A DNA stretch of 64,000 nt from Prosthecobacter debontii (GCA_945862245.1 CAMAXN010000001.1:118753-182752), one strand, 5' to 3'; positions 17,152 to 26,898 are shown, counted from the stretch's first letter. The notes: generated from the letters alone by a model not told the origin. Translations and numbers: made by a program.

Positions 17152-19073
17152 ACCGCGCTTTCCAAACCCGCTGCATCTTCTTGTGCTTGGTCATCGTGTC
17201 CTTGCTCAGCGGCTTGTCTGCACGCCTCGTCCAGATCCAGTTGGTTGATAGGCAGCGCTACGCTGCTTCTTCTGCCAAAGCTTTCCACCGTGTTGAACGC
17301 CTCCCCGCAATCCGCGGCATGACCGTAGATCGCAACGGCGAACCCATCGCGAAGAGTATCCCAGTGTCTTCTGTGTTCGTGGATAAGAACCATCTATTTG
17401 ATCCCAAGCTCGCTTCTTTCGGCTTGGCTTTCATTGAGGCTTCTGAGGATGCCTCATGGAAAACGCTCAAAGCCGAGGATCGCGTCCGCCGTATCTATTC
17501 CCTGCGCGGCGCGATCCTATCGCGCGAATCTCCTGATGTGATTTTGCAGAAGCACCTTGCCCGCGCGATCTCCCTCCTCGCCCGTCCGCTCGGCATGAAG
17601 CGTGAAGAGATGCGTGCCGCCATTGAGACCAACAAGGCCAAGTGGTTCGCTATCGCCAAGGATATTCCGGAAGACAACGCGGAGCGTCTCCGTGAGATCG
17701 TCGATGAGAATTACCTCCATGGTTTCGCATTCGAGAATTCGATTAAACGCTGGTATACGAATCCGAACCTTGCCACTCACCTCAGCGGTTTCACCGGCGA
17801 GGTGGAGGAGAAATTAGAGGATGGCAAAACAACTTACCGGATGGCTGGGCGTTTCGGCATCGAATACACGCAGGAGGAATTTCTAGCCGGGCGCGATGGC
17901 CGCCGCGAGCACCGCCGAGATACGCGCGGCATGATCATTCCCGGCAAGGTCAATAGTCTACTGCCGCCCCGCGCCGGTCTCAACGTCAAGCTCACCATCG
18001 ACCTCGGCATGCAGGCTATCGTGGAAGAAGAATTGGACGCCGGGCTCGCGGAGTTCATAGCGAACCGCGGCGCGGTCATCGTCATGGATCCGAAAACTGG
18101 CGAAGTACTCGCCATGGCTTCGCGTCCGCATTTCAATCTCAACGATAAGAAAGATCTTCAGGAAAACTCCTTCAACTACGCAATCCAAGCGAAATACGAG
18201 CCTGGCTCCACAATTAAAATTTTAGCCACTGCTGGAGCATTAAATGAAAAATTGGTTACGCCCATTACGGTGTTCCATTGCCCAAGTTTCCTACAGGAGA
18301 AAAAGTTTAGTGTGAAAGATTCACACTCAAGCGGGATGCTCACATTCGAGCAAATTATCCAGAAATCAAACAATATAGGTTGCTGGAAAATGGCCAAGCA
18401 ACTAGGCGTAAAGCGCTATTATAATTACGTGCACGGCTTTGGTTTCGGCGAGCGCACAGGTATACAACTAAGCGGCGAGAACCCTGGTACCGCTGCAGTC
18501 GCCACTCTGCCGATCGATTTCTCGCGCTCCGCTTACGGATATTTCATTGGCGTAACACCGATCCAGATGGCGAACGCCTATTGCGTGATCGCTGGCGATG
18601 GTCGTCTATGGAAGCCCACCATTGTCAGGTCTCTGATTGCGAACGACGGTACAGTTGTCGATGAGTTCCTTCCGGAATCCCGCAGGCAGGTAATTTCACC
18701 CGCCACAGCCGAGAAGATGCGTGCCGCTATGCACAAAGTGACCCAGCTCGGTGGCACTGCTCAGAAGGCATGCGTTGCTGGTTACAAGGTCTGTGGAAAA
18801 ACCGGCACCGCAGTTTTGCATGACCCCAAGCGCGGCGGATACGTGAACGGATCTTATGTGGTGTCCTTTGCTGGATTCATGCCCGCCGATGATCCAGCCT
18901 TCGTCTGCTATGTAGTCATTGAAGATCCCAAGACCACCGAGGTGACGCGCTACGGCGGCACCATCGCGGCTCCTATTTTCTCGAAAATCGCCACCCGTCT
19001 CGCCGCCCACATGAACCTCACACCCACCGAACCGATCCCGAACTCCGGGGCGCCGATCGCCAAGTCCTATTGA
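17148..19073 (+). CDS. ftsI: Division-specific transpeptidase (PBP3)
   Basis: 641 residues, class B PBP. One N-terminal anchor (IFLCLVIVSLLSGLSARLVQI), a dimerisation domain starting IRGMTVDRNGEPIAKS, and a transpeptidase domain with STIK (catalytic Ser354), SNN (407-409) and KTGTAV (551-556). It cross-links septal peptidoglycan together with FtsW. The GTG start at 17148 overlaps ftsL; the stop overlaps murE. The stretch around 18.2-18.4 kb is locally more AT-rich, without effect on the frame. Confidence 0.95.
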   Translation: MNRAFQTRCIFLCLVIVSLLSGLSARLVQIQLVDRQRYAASSAKAFHRVERLPAIRGMTVDRNGEPIAKSIPVSSVFVDKNHLFDPKLASFGLAFIEASEDASWKTLKAEDRVRRIYSLRGAILSRESPDVILQKHLARAISLLARPLGMKREEMRAAIETNKAKWFAIAKDIPEDNAERLREIVDENYLHGFAFENSIKRWYTNPNLATHLSGFTGEVEEKLEDGKTTYRMAGRFGIEYTQEEFLAGRDGRREHRRDTRGMIIPGKVNSLLPPRAGLNVKLTIDLGMQAIVEEELDAGLAEFIANRGAVIVMDPKTGEVLAMASRPHFNLNDKKDLQENSFNYAIQAKYEPGSTIKILATAGALNEKLVTPITVFHCPSFLQEKKFSVKDSHSSGMLTFEQIIQKSNNIGCWKMAKQLGVKRYYNYVHGFGFGERTGIQLSGENPGTAAVATLPIDFSRSAYGYFIGVTPIQMANAYCVIAGDGRLWKPTIVRSLIANDGTVVDEFLPESRRQVISPATAEKMRAAMHKVTQLGGTAQKACVAGYKVCGKTGTAVLHDPKRGGYVNGSYVVSFAGFMPADDPAFVCYVVIEDPKTTEVTRYGGTIAAPIFSKIATRLAAHMNLTPTEPIPNSGAPIAKSY

Positions 19074-20602
19074 TCGAAATGCTTCTCCGCTCCCTCATAT
19101 CCCCGCTCGAAAAGGTTACCGCTTCCGGCACGCCTGACATGGAGATTAATGCCATCACTGCGGATTCACGCGAGGCTGGGCCGGGCAAGCTTTTCGCCGC
19201 GATACGCGGCACGAGCATGGATGGGCACAAGTTCATCCCAGAGGTTATCATGAAAGGCACTACCGCGATCCTCGCTGAGACTGCCCCGCCCTCCGATTTC
19301 CCACAGACGACGGCATGGTTTCATGTCCCTGACAGTCGCGCTGCGCTGGCCATCCTTGCGGCGAAATTTTATGGCCAGCCTGCAGGAGAGCTCAAGCTGT
19401 GTGGGATCACAGGCACAAACGGAAAAACAACTACTGCGTTTTTAGTACATCACATCATGCAAGCGGCTTGGCACCGCGCCGGTCTGCTTGGCACCATCCT
19501 TGTTGATGACGGCGAGACCCGCACACCCGCGAAACACACCACGCCCGGCTCGATTGAGCTCAATGCCATCCTCGCCACCTTCCGCGACAACGCCTGCCGA
19601 GGCGCGGCGATAGAGGTTTCCTCGCACGGCATCCACCAGAAGCGCGTGCACCATATCGCGTTTGACGCGGCCGTTTTCTCGAACCTCACCCAAGATCATC
19701 TCGACTACCACGGCACGTTTGAAAACTATATCGCTGTCAAAGCTTCATGGTTCAAAGACATTGCCGCCCACCCGCTCGGGAAAAAGCCCGTCGCGGTGAT
19801 CAATACCGACGACGCGCATGGCAATGACCTCGCCGCAGCGCTCCAAGGCAAGATGCCGATCATCCGCTATGGCTTCGGTGTGCATTGTGATTTCCGCGCA
19901 AACGGCTTTCAGCAAAAGCCTGGAGGCATGACCTTCGAATTATCCGCGAAAGGAAAAACCTTCCTGGTCCGCGCGCCGCTCATCGGCCGTTTCAATGCCT
20001 ACAATCTTCTCGCTGCCATCGCCGCTGCCTTTGCCTGCGGCATTAAGCCTCGTGAGGCGATCGCCGCGCTTGCCAATTCGCCGCAAGTACCAGGACGTAT
20101 GCAATACGTGGGAGCGGCGGGTGGTGCGACGGTGTTCGTCGATTACGCCCATACGCCGGACGCCCTCGAAAACGCTTGCCGCACCCTGAAAGAACTCGAC
20201 CCGCGCCGCCTTATCACCGTCTTTGGTTGCGGCGGCGACCGCGACAGCGCTAAGCGCCCCCTCATGGCCGCCGCCGCCGCAAGATATAGCGATGCAGTCA
20301 TCATTACCTCCGACAACCCGCGTTCCGAAGATCCCGAAGCCATCATCCGCGAAGTCGAGAGAGGTCTACCCGCGAAGTGCAACTACATTTCTGTGATCGA
20401 CCGCGCCGAGGCGATCAATACCGCCGTGGCGAAATCCCGCTCTGGTGACATTATTCTAATCGCTGGGAAAGGCCACGAGACCTACCAGCAGTTCGCTGAC
20501 CGCAGCATCGACTTTGACGACCGAAAGAAAGCTGACCTCGCCCTCCGCAACCGTTCCGCCGAAATCGCGGATATGCGCGCCAACCCCCAACCCCGTTTTT
20601 GA
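19070..20602 (+). CDS. murE: UDP-MurNAc-L-Ala-D-Glu:meso-diaminopimelate ligase
   Basis: 510 residues in the Mur ligase fold: N-terminal UDP-binding domain, ATP domain with GITGTNGKTTTAF, and C-terminal domain with TSDNPRSEDPEAI. The DNPR motif is the meso-DAP selector, so the cell wall stem peptide should carry DAP rather than lysine. VDYAHTPDALEN and IAGKGHETYQ are also typical. The start is either TTG 19070, overlapping ftsI, or the ATG at 19079. It is cytoplasmic, adding the third residue of the stem peptide. Confidence 0.96.
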   Translation: MIEMLLRSLISPLEKVTASGTPDMEINAITADSREAGPGKLFAAIRGTSMDGHKFIPEVIMKGTTAILAETAPPSDFPQTTAWFHVPDSRAALAILAAKFYGQPAGELKLCGITGTNGKTTTAFLVHHIMQAAWHRAGLLGTILVDDGETRTPAKHTTPGSIELNAILATFRDNACRGAAIEVSSHGIHQKRVHHIAFDAAVFSNLTQDHLDYHGTFENYIAVKASWFKDIAAHPLGKKPVAVINTDDAHGNDLAAALQGKMPIIRYGFGVHCDFRANGFQQKPGGMTFELSAKGKTFLVRAPLIGRFNAYNLLAAIAAAFACGIKPREAIAALANSPQVPGRMQYVGAAGGATVFVDYAHTPDALENACRTLKELDPRRLITVFGCGGDRDSAKRPLMAAAAARYSDAVIITSDNPRSEDPEAIIREVERGLPAKCNYISVIDRAEAINTAVAKSRSGDIILIAGKGHETYQQFADRSIDFDDRKKADLALRNRSAEIADMRANPQPRF

Positions 20603-20641
20603 GCCGAATCCTTTCCGCTAGAATCTCGTCCTGTAGAGACC

Positions 20642-21997
20642 ATGCAATCCTCCGCCCAACAGATCAGCGAAATCCTAGGCTCCCCACTCCTCGGGTCCGA
20701 AGCTGACGTGCGCGGTGTTTTCACTGACACGCGAACGCCCATCGAAGGTGGCGCGTTCTTCGCGCTCCGTGGAGAGAATTTCGACGGCGACCTCTTTGCG
20801 GAAGCAGCCCTAATAAGCGGCGCTTCCGTTGCAGTCGTTCATGAATGGAAAAGCGGCGAGGTTCCAGCTGGCAAGGCGGTGATCATAGTGCCGGATACAC
20901 TCTTCGCACTCCAGCGGCTTGCGCATTGGTGGCGCAGCCAGTTAGACATCCCGGTGGTCTGCATCACTGGATCAAACGGCAAAACCTCCACCAAGGATTT
21001 TACCACTGCCGTGCTATCGCAGAAGTTCAACGTCAACGCCACGAAGGGTAACCTTAATAACCACATCGGGTTGCCGCTCACTGTGCTGGCAACAGCAAAA
21101 GAACACACAGCCGCCGTTTACGAGATCGGCATGAATCACGGCGGCGAGCTCTCGCCCCTCTGCGAGATCGCTCGCCCCCAATTCGGAGTCATCACGAACA
21201 TCGGCAGCGCCCACATCGAATTCTTCGGCTCGCGCGAGGCCATCGCCGAGGAGAAAGGAACCCTCGCACGATACCTTCCCGAGGACGGCCTGCTGATCAC
21301 GCCCGCAGGATGTGATTTCAACGAATATTTCCGCGCTCGCACACGTGCTCGGCTGGTTTCCGTCGGCAACGGACGCGGCATCGTCCGTTCGGAGAATATC
21401 CGCCCACAGGCCGATGGCACGCGCTTCGACCTCGTTATCGAGGGTGAGGAAACCCACGGTGTGTTTATCCCCGTGCTCGGCAAGCACATGGTCACCAACG
21501 CGCTCTTGGCCGCTGCGGTTGGCTGGAGGCTGGGAATCCCGGCGGATCACATCGCGCTCGGTCTCTCATCGGTTAAACTCACCACAGGCCGCCTTCGACA
21601 GATCAAATGGGAGGGTATCACTTTGCTTGACGATACCTACAACGCGAACCCGGAATCGATGGAGGCAGCCATCGACACGCTAGCGGAAATTCCTGTCACG
21701 GAGGGTGCGCAACGCATCATCGTACTCGGAAAAATGGGTGAGCTTGGAGCCTACGCCGAGACCGCACACGCGCGTATCGGTAAGCTCGCCATCGCGAAGG
21801 GCCTGCGCCTGATCGCCGTCGGCGATGGTGCGGAAGGTATCGCAGAAGCGGGCGGGGCTCCTCATTTTAAGAAACTCCACGCTGCCGCCGACTGGTTGCT
21901 CGAAAACTCCCGCTCCGGTGATGTCATTCTCTTCAAGGGCAGCCGTGCCGCGGCCATCGAAAAAGTTCTCCAAACCGCCTTTCCCGCCGCATGCTGA
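20642..21997 (+). CDS. murF: UDP-MurNAc-tripeptide:D-Ala-D-Ala ligase
   Basis: 451 residues. The ATP-binding loop CITGSNGKTSTKDF, the Mur ligase glutamate region YEIGMNHGGELSPL and LLDDTYNANPESMEAAI are all MurF-like. GVFTDTRTPIEGGAFFALRGENFDG is the N-terminal uridine-binding segment. It catalyses the last cytoplasmic amino-acid addition before MraY. It follows murE by 39 nt and overlaps mraY by 7 nt. Confidence 0.95.
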   Translation: MQSSAQQISEILGSPLLGSEADVRGVFTDTRTPIEGGAFFALRGENFDGDLFAEAALISGASVAVVHEWKSGEVPAGKAVIIVPDTLFALQRLAHWWRSQLDIPVVCITGSNGKTSTKDFTTAVLSQKFNVNATKGNLNNHIGLPLTVLATAKEHTAAVYEIGMNHGGELSPLCEIARPQFGVITNIGSAHIEFFGSREAIAEEKGTLARYLPEDGLLITPAGCDFNEYFRARTRARLVSVGNGRGIVRSENIRPQADGTRFDLVIEGEETHGVFIPVLGKHMVTNALLAAAVGWRLGIPADHIALGLSSVKLTTGRLRQIKWEGITLLDDTYNANPESMEAAIDTLAEIPVTEGAQRIIVLGKMGELGAYAETAHARIGKLAIAKGLRLIAVGDGAEGIAEAGGAPHFKKLHAAADWLLENSRSGDVILFKGSRAAAIEKVLQTAFPAAC

Positions 21998-23208
21998 CCG
22001 CTATCTACGACTTCTGGTATTCCGCTTTTCAAGCAGAGATCGCTGCAGGCGAAACGGATGGCTGGGCACATACCTTCTCTTTCCTCAACCTCTTCCAATA
22101 CGTCACATTCCGCGCGGCGACGGCCGGTCTGCTCGCGTTCGTGATCTCGATCCTCATCGGCCCGCGCATCATTCGGAAACTCATTTCGCTCAAGGTCGGC
22201 CAGCCGATTCGCACCGCAGAGGAAGTCCACAAGCTTGCCGAACTTCACGGCGGAAAAATCGGCACACCGACGATGGGCGGTGTACTCATTCTTTCTAGCG
22301 TACTGATCTCCACGTTCATCTGCGCGCGAGTATTCAACCCCTTCGTCGCCGTCTGCGCCGTCACCATGTGTGCCTGTGGGTTGCTTGGTTTCGTCGATGA
22401 TTACACGAAGGTGAAGAAAAAAAATTCCAATGGTGTCTCAAGCCGTACCAAACTTTTCTGGCAGTTAGTGATCGCGCTCATCGCCGCCTGCTTCATTTAT
22501 TTCAAGACTGAGATATCCGGCTTCGGAGCTACTAACGATCAGGTTGCTAACAACGCCGCCGGATTCCGCCTCGGTGACATGCAGATCGGGATCGGCGATA
22601 TCTGTTTCCCGCTGATCAAGGTCCCCATGGTAAGTCTCGGCATTCTCGTCATCCCATTCTTCATACTGATTATCATCGGCTGCTCAAACGCCGTGAACCT
22701 CACCGACGGACTCGATGGTCTTGCCGCAGGCTGCACGATTTCAGTCGCCCTCAGCTACTCGCTACTTGCCTATCTCGCTGGTCACTTTTTTATGGCCACC
22801 GACTACCTCGTTATTCCACACAACCGCTACATCGCCGAACTGGCGGTCTTTCTCATGGCGCTCGCCGGCGCGGCGTTCGGCTTCCTCTGGTTCAACTGTC
22901 ATCCAGCAAAGCTTTTCATGGGCGACACCGGTTCACTCGCCATCGGTGGTGCCCTTGGCACCGCTGCGATATGTGTGAAGCAAGAATTGCTGCTTGTCAT
23001 CATCGGTGGCGTGTTTGTTGGGGAGGCTCTCTCGGTCATGCTCCAAGTCGGCTCCTTTAAGCTACGCAAAAAACGCATTTTCAAGATGGCTCCTATTCAT
23101 CACCACTTCGAGTTACTCGGCTGGCACGAGTCCCAGGTCATCATCCGCTTCTGGATCCTTTCCATCATGCTCGCCCTTTTTGGGCTAGCACTCCTCAAAA
23201 TCGCCTGA
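21991..23208 (+). CDS. mraY: Phospho-MurNAc-pentapeptide translocase
   Basis: 405-residue polytopic membrane enzyme, somewhat longer than the usual ~360, with the extra length in the N-terminus and in a loop near residues 165-200. It makes lipid I from UDP-MurNAc-pentapeptide and undecaprenyl phosphate. Active-site motifs: VDDYTKVKKKNSNGVSSRTK (DDxxK), NLTDGLDGLAAG with the catalytic Asp, and APIHHHFELLGWHESQVI (HHH). The start overlaps the murF stop. Confidence 0.96.
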   Translation: MLTAIYDFWYSAFQAEIAAGETDGWAHTFSFLNLFQYVTFRAATAGLLAFVISILIGPRIIRKLISLKVGQPIRTAEEVHKLAELHGGKIGTPTMGGVLILSSVLISTFICARVFNPFVAVCAVTMCACGLLGFVDDYTKVKKKNSNGVSSRTKLFWQLVIALIAACFIYFKTEISGFGATNDQVANNAAGFRLGDMQIGIGDICFPLIKVPMVSLGILVIPFFILIIIGCSNAVNLTDGLDGLAAGCTISVALSYSLLAYLAGHFFMATDYLVIPHNRYIAELAVFLMALAGAAFGFLWFNCHPAKLFMGDTGSLAIGGALGTAAICVKQELLLVIIGGVFVGEALSVMLQVGSFKLRKKRIFKMAPIHHHFELLGWHESQVIIRFWILSIMLALFGLALLKIA

Positions 23209-23212
23209 AACC

Positions 23213-24532
23213 TTGAACTATCCCATCGACATTACTGGCAAACATATCGCGGTCTTCGGGGCTGGGCGCTCCGGTCGAGCCGCCGCCGCTCTCGCTTTGC
23301 GAGAGGGTGCTTTCGTTTCCGTTTGGGATCAGGGCGGCGTGGACAAGTTCGGGGAACTGCCCAACGGCATCGAAACTCATCCCGAAATGACGCTGGTGGG
23401 CGCGGAGCAGTTTTCCGCCGACCTCATCGTCCTAAGTCCAGGTATCGACACCTATTCACCGCTCGTGCAGGCCTTTGCTGCAAAGGCGAAAATGATCGGT
23501 GAGACTGAGTTTGCATCGTGCTACTACACGGGCGGCATCATTGGTATCACTGGCACGAACGGCAAGACCACCACTACGGAACTCGTTGCCCGCATCCTTA
23601 AAAAAGCTGGTCTCGGTGGCACGCCTTGCGGAAACTACGGAACGCCACTTTCCGAAATCGTCCTCTCCTCTGATGTTCCCGCCGCCGTCGCCCTAGAGCT
23701 TTCTTCTTTCCAGCTTGAAACCGTTGAGAATCTACGGCCCCGCGTCTCTATCTGGCTAAATTTCGCGGTTGACCACATGGATCGTTATCCCTCGGTAGAG
23801 GCATACAAGAACGCCAAGCTAAGGATTTTCAAAAACCAGAATTATGATGACACCGTGGTCATGCGCTATGGCGAAGAGCTCGGCCAGCTCGTTACGAATG
23901 TCATCACTTTCTCCACCGAAACAGATGACGCAGATTTCTTCTCCGATGGCACCACGATCACACATGGTGGTCGCATCCTTCTCGACCTTGAGGCGGAAAC
24001 CTCCCTGCGTGGACTACATAATGCGGAGAACGCGATGGCCGCGATGGCCGCTTGCATGGCCTACGGGATTTCCCCTACCATCATTTCCACCGCCCTCCAA
24101 GGATACGCCCCGCCTCCGCACCGCTGTGAGCTGATCCGTACCCTCGATGGTGTAGAGTACCTCAACGATTCAAAGGCTACCAATCTTCACGCCCTGCAAA
24201 GCGCGTTGCGCTCGCAGAACCGTCCCGTTGTCCTCATCGCGGGTGGAAAGGACAAGGGGCTCGATTACGAGTCGCTGCTCCCCATGCTTGGGCGGCAGAC
24301 AATTTCCGCCGTCACCTTCGGCCAGATCGCACGACCGCTAGCGGCACTGTTCAATGCTGCCGTGCCAACAACCGCTGTCAGCACCTTATCGGAAGCGATC
24401 GATACGGCACGTTCCCTTGCTCCGTGCGGATCAACCGTACTCCTTTCACCCGGTACCTCTTCATTCGACCAGTTTAACGGATACGAGCAACGCGGCGATA
24501 CTTTCCGCGACCTTGTTCACCAACTTATCTAA
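23213..24532 (+). CDS. murD: UDP-MurNAc-L-Ala:D-glutamate ligase
   Basis: 439 residues, beginning at a TTG codon 4 nt after mraY. The N-terminal Rossmann-like domain reads ITGKHIAVFGAGRSGRAAAAL. The ATP loop is GITGTNGKTTTTEL, followed by ALELSSFQLETVENLRPRVS and YLNDSKATNLHALQSAL. It adds D-Glu to UDP-MurNAc-L-Ala. The order murE-murF-mraY-murD is the conserved dcw arrangement. Confidence 0.95.
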   Translation: MNYPIDITGKHIAVFGAGRSGRAAAALALREGAFVSVWDQGGVDKFGELPNGIETHPEMTLVGAEQFSADLIVLSPGIDTYSPLVQAFAAKAKMIGETEFASCYYTGGIIGITGTNGKTTTTELVARILKKAGLGGTPCGNYGTPLSEIVLSSDVPAAVALELSSFQLETVENLRPRVSIWLNFAVDHMDRYPSVEAYKNAKLRIFKNQNYDDTVVMRYGEELGQLVTNVITFSTETDDADFFSDGTTITHGGRILLDLEAETSLRGLHNAENAMAAMAACMAYGISPTIISTALQGYAPPPHRCELIRTLDGVEYLNDSKATNLHALQSALRSQNRPVVLIAGGKDKGLDYESLLPMLGRQTISAVTFGQIARPLAALFNAAVPTTAVSTLSEAIDTARSLAPCGSTVLLSPGTSSFDQFNGYEQRGDTFRDLVHQLI

Positions 24533-24554
24533 ATACATAATTACCAAATACACT

Positions 24555-25358
24555 ATGAAAAACGACCGTTTGCCCACCCGCCGCCAATCCGTTCACAAGA
24601 CGCTCTTCGCGCGTCTTTTCAACCAAACGAAGACGAAAAAACAAAGAGCTGCCGCAGCACCGACCGCTGATGACATGGATCAGGGCGGCATTAATATCTC
24701 CCGTTCGCTGACGATTATCTTCGCAATTCATATCGTAGCAATCGGAATGATTTTCATCCACAAACAGTATCTCTCCGGTCGTGCCGCCGCTCCCGCAAGC
24801 GAAGCAACCATCGTGACCGCAGTGGAAACATCCACTATTACCCAACAGAATAATCTCCCTGTTCTTAGCAGTGGCGATAAACCTTACATGGTGCAAAAGG
24901 GTGACAATTATTCGATCATTGCGAAAAAGTATAACGTCGAAGAAAATATTCTGCAAAAGATGAATCCGGGCACCGACATCCGCCCGGGAGTCGTGCTCCG
25001 CATACCAGAAGCAAAGCGCATCATCGCCGAAGCGCCGCCCGAGGTTGTCGCCCTACGTAATCAAGTGACAACCAACGCCGCCGATCGTGGTCTTGTGGAA
25101 ATCCTTCAACCTGTGCAAGCCACTACTAAACAACCTGCCGGTGCCGCGCAGCTCGTCCGCCCAGCGGGTAGTCAGGACGCTGACGATATCCCACGCGCGG
25201 TACCTGTTGCCTCGGGCCGCACTCACACAGTAAAATCTGGCGAGAATATTTGGCGCATCTCGAACAAATATAAGGTCAGCCAAGAGGAAGTGATGAGAAT
25301 TAATAATATTTCCGATCCCACCAAACTGAAGGTTGGCCAAGAGCTTAAGATTCCATGA
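24555..25358 (+). CDS. Membrane-anchored protein with two LysM domains
   Basis: 267 residues from the ATG at 24555. The cytoplasmic N-terminus is basic, followed by one membrane helix (SLTIIFAIHIVAIGMIFI, about 51-68). Two LysM repeats then lie in the periplasm: YMVQKGDNYSIIAKKYNVE (about 112-155) and THTVKSGENIWRISNKYKVS (about 223-267, ending at the C-terminus). LysM binds peptidoglycan glycans. No catalytic domain is attached, so a structural or recruiting role at the septum is likely. Its position between murD and ftsW, where ftsW normally follows directly, ties it to division. The ORF-track start at 24354 lies within murD. Confidence 0.85.
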   Translation: MKNDRLPTRRQSVHKTLFARLFNQTKTKKQRAAAAPTADDMDQGGINISRSLTIIFAIHIVAIGMIFIHKQYLSGRAAAPASEATIVTAVETSTITQQNNLPVLSSGDKPYMVQKGDNYSIIAKKYNVEENILQKMNPGTDIRPGVVLRIPEAKRIIAEAPPEVVALRNQVTTNAADRGLVEILQPVQATTKQPAGAAQLVRPAGSQDADDIPRAVPVASGRTHTVKSGENIWRISNKYKVSQEEVMRINNISDPTKLKVGQELKIP

Positions 25359-25402
25359 TTTTCTTATGTTCTTTAGGGAAATTTCCATTATAGTTCCTGC
25401 CA

Positions 25403-26551
25403 GTGCTCCGCCATAGCTCCATTTTTTTAATCATTGCCGTCGCCCTTCTTTGCGGTCTTGGGCTGGTGATGTTGGCGAGCACCGGCGTATGGGTGCGCGG
25501 GATGGAAAATCCTTACTACTTCGTCACCCGCCAAGCGTTCATGATCCTGATCGGTCTCACGGCTGCATTTGGCATGGCGAAAATGCCGTCGCAATGGCTT
25601 CGCCGACTCACTCCACTTGCATACATCACCGCATGCGTGCTGCTCGCCCTATGTTTTGTTCCCGGCATCGGTATCGAGGAATACGGCTCCAAACGCTGGA
25701 TTAAGTTCCCCATCGTTGGCCAGTTCCAGCCCTCCGAGGCTGCAAAAATGATCGTCGTCATCGCACTCGCCCTGTGGTTCACGCGCTGGCAGACGGAGGT
25801 GCGCACTTTCTGGCGCGGATTCGTGGTGCCGGGCATCATCATCGCCATACCTATCGGCCTTATCGCCGCGGAGACAGATGTTGGCACTGCTCTATCGCTA
25901 GGAGTCGCCGCAGGTGCAGTGATGTTCTGCATCGGTACCCGCCTGCGTTATATGGTTCCCACTGCTCTCATCGGTATCGCGGGCGCTGCCTGGTTTATTT
26001 ATAATAATCCAAACCGCTTGGGTCGCATCCAGTCATGGCTTGATCTTGAAAATCCCATCCATCAGCTTGACCGTGGCATGCAGCAATGGCGCTCCCTCCT
26101 CGCCCTCGGCAACGGCGGCCCGTGGGGTGTCGGTCTTGGTAACGGCGTAGAGAAATTCGGAACCCTCACCTTTGCTCATATCGATTTCATCTACCCAGTC
26201 ATAGGTGAAGAGTTGGGCCTACCTGGCACCCTGGGAGTGATCATCTGTTATGTTGTTATCGCCGTCTGCGGTTTCGGTATCGCGCTGCAGGCGAGGCAAA
26301 TTTTTGAGCGCTGCATTGCTCTTGGCCTCACCTGTATGATCGTTGTTCCTGCCATGGTGAACATCGGAGTAACTACCGCTGTCCTTCCAAATGACGGCCT
26401 CCCACTTCCCTTCATTAGCTACGGTGGCACTAGTGTTGTCTTCAGCCTCGCCGCCGTCGGCCTTCTTGTCGGTCTCCACCGCCGCTCTCAGGTTGCAGTT
26501 AACCATGCCTTCCCGCTCGGTAAAGAAGTCCGGCTCGCCGTGAGGCTGTGA
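25403..26551 (+). CDS. ftsW: Septal peptidoglycan glycosyltransferase FtsW
   Basis: 382 residues, SEDS family, about ten membrane helices. It polymerises lipid II at the septum with FtsI. Seen: GLGLVMLASTGVWV near the N-terminus, KRWIKFPIVGQFQPSEAAK (the conserved Glu/Lys-bearing loop), GNGGPWGVGLGNGVEK, FIYPVIGEELGLPG and PNDGLPLPFISYGGTSVVF. It starts at a GTG 44 nt after the LysM gene. It is the last gene of this dcw block; murG, murC, ftsQ, ftsA and ftsZ do not follow here. Confidence 0.95.
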   Translation: MLRHSSIFLIIAVALLCGLGLVMLASTGVWVRGMENPYYFVTRQAFMILIGLTAAFGMAKMPSQWLRRLTPLAYITACVLLALCFVPGIGIEEYGSKRWIKFPIVGQFQPSEAAKMIVVIALALWFTRWQTEVRTFWRGFVVPGIIIAIPIGLIAAETDVGTALSLGVAAGAVMFCIGTRLRYMVPTALIGIAGAAWFIYNNPNRLGRIQSWLDLENPIHQLDRGMQQWRSLLALGNGGPWGVGLGNGVEKFGTLTFAHIDFIYPVIGEELGLPGTLGVIICYVVIAVCGFGIALQARQIFERCIALGLTCMIVVPAMVNIGVTTAVLPNDGLPLPFISYGGTSVVFSLAAVGLLVGLHRRSQVAVNHAFPLGKEVRLAVRL

Positions 26552-26568
26552 TTTAATCAAGCGAAACA

Positions 26569-26586
26569 GAGGTGCATTTACACCTC
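26569..26586 (+). terminator. Possible terminator-like hairpin after ftsW
   Basis: GAGGTG-CATTTA-CACCTC forms a perfect 6-bp stem 18 nt after the ftsW stop. It is followed by GCATTTGTCG, not a real T-run, so intrinsic termination is only a possibility. It coincides with the end of the dcw operon. Confidence 0.35.
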
Positions 26587-26657
26587 GCATTTGTCGATTT
26601 AGGAATAAACGCTCACCTAGGGATGGGACTAACCCCGTCGTCGGCCCTTACCGTGCG

Positions 26658-26822
26658 GTAAGAACGACAACCATACCAACATTGGCTTCGAGCAAGAGGG
26701 TAGGTTTTTTGCTCGTAAAAGGCGGCTTTGACTTGATCAATATGGATGGCAAGAAAGCCAATTTCACGCACCACGATGTGAATGGAAATCAGACCTATTC
26801 TAGGATGTTGCAAGGGTTGTGA
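26658..26822 (+). pseudogene. Unexplained open stretch, possible gene remnant
   Basis: A plus-strand frame stays open from about 26586 to the TGA at 26820-26822 without a good start. Its end reads LVKGGFDLINMDGKKANFTHHDVNGNQTY, which looks protein-like but is not a family I can name. With no start codon or ribosome site, a decayed 3' gene end is the most I would claim. The rest of 26552-26868 shows nothing clear. Confidence 0.2.
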
Positions 26823-26868
26823 TTATTTGGGAAATTCTGTCTTTCCTTTGGCGGAATAGCACGCTAAT

Positions 26869-26891
26869 TTAAGCGTATTCGCTTAATACGC
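26869..26891. promoter_or_regulatory. Overlapping palindromes upstream of the FMN dehydrogenase gene
   Basis: TTAAGCG-TATT-CGCTTAA (26869-26886) is a perfect 7-bp inverted repeat. It shares bases with a second perfect one, GCGTATT-CGCTTA-AATACGC (26873-26891). The two stems are mutually exclusive. They lie 8 nt before the ATG at 26899, so they could be an operator or a two-state leader. Confidence 0.4.
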
Positions 26892-26898
26892 CGAACTC

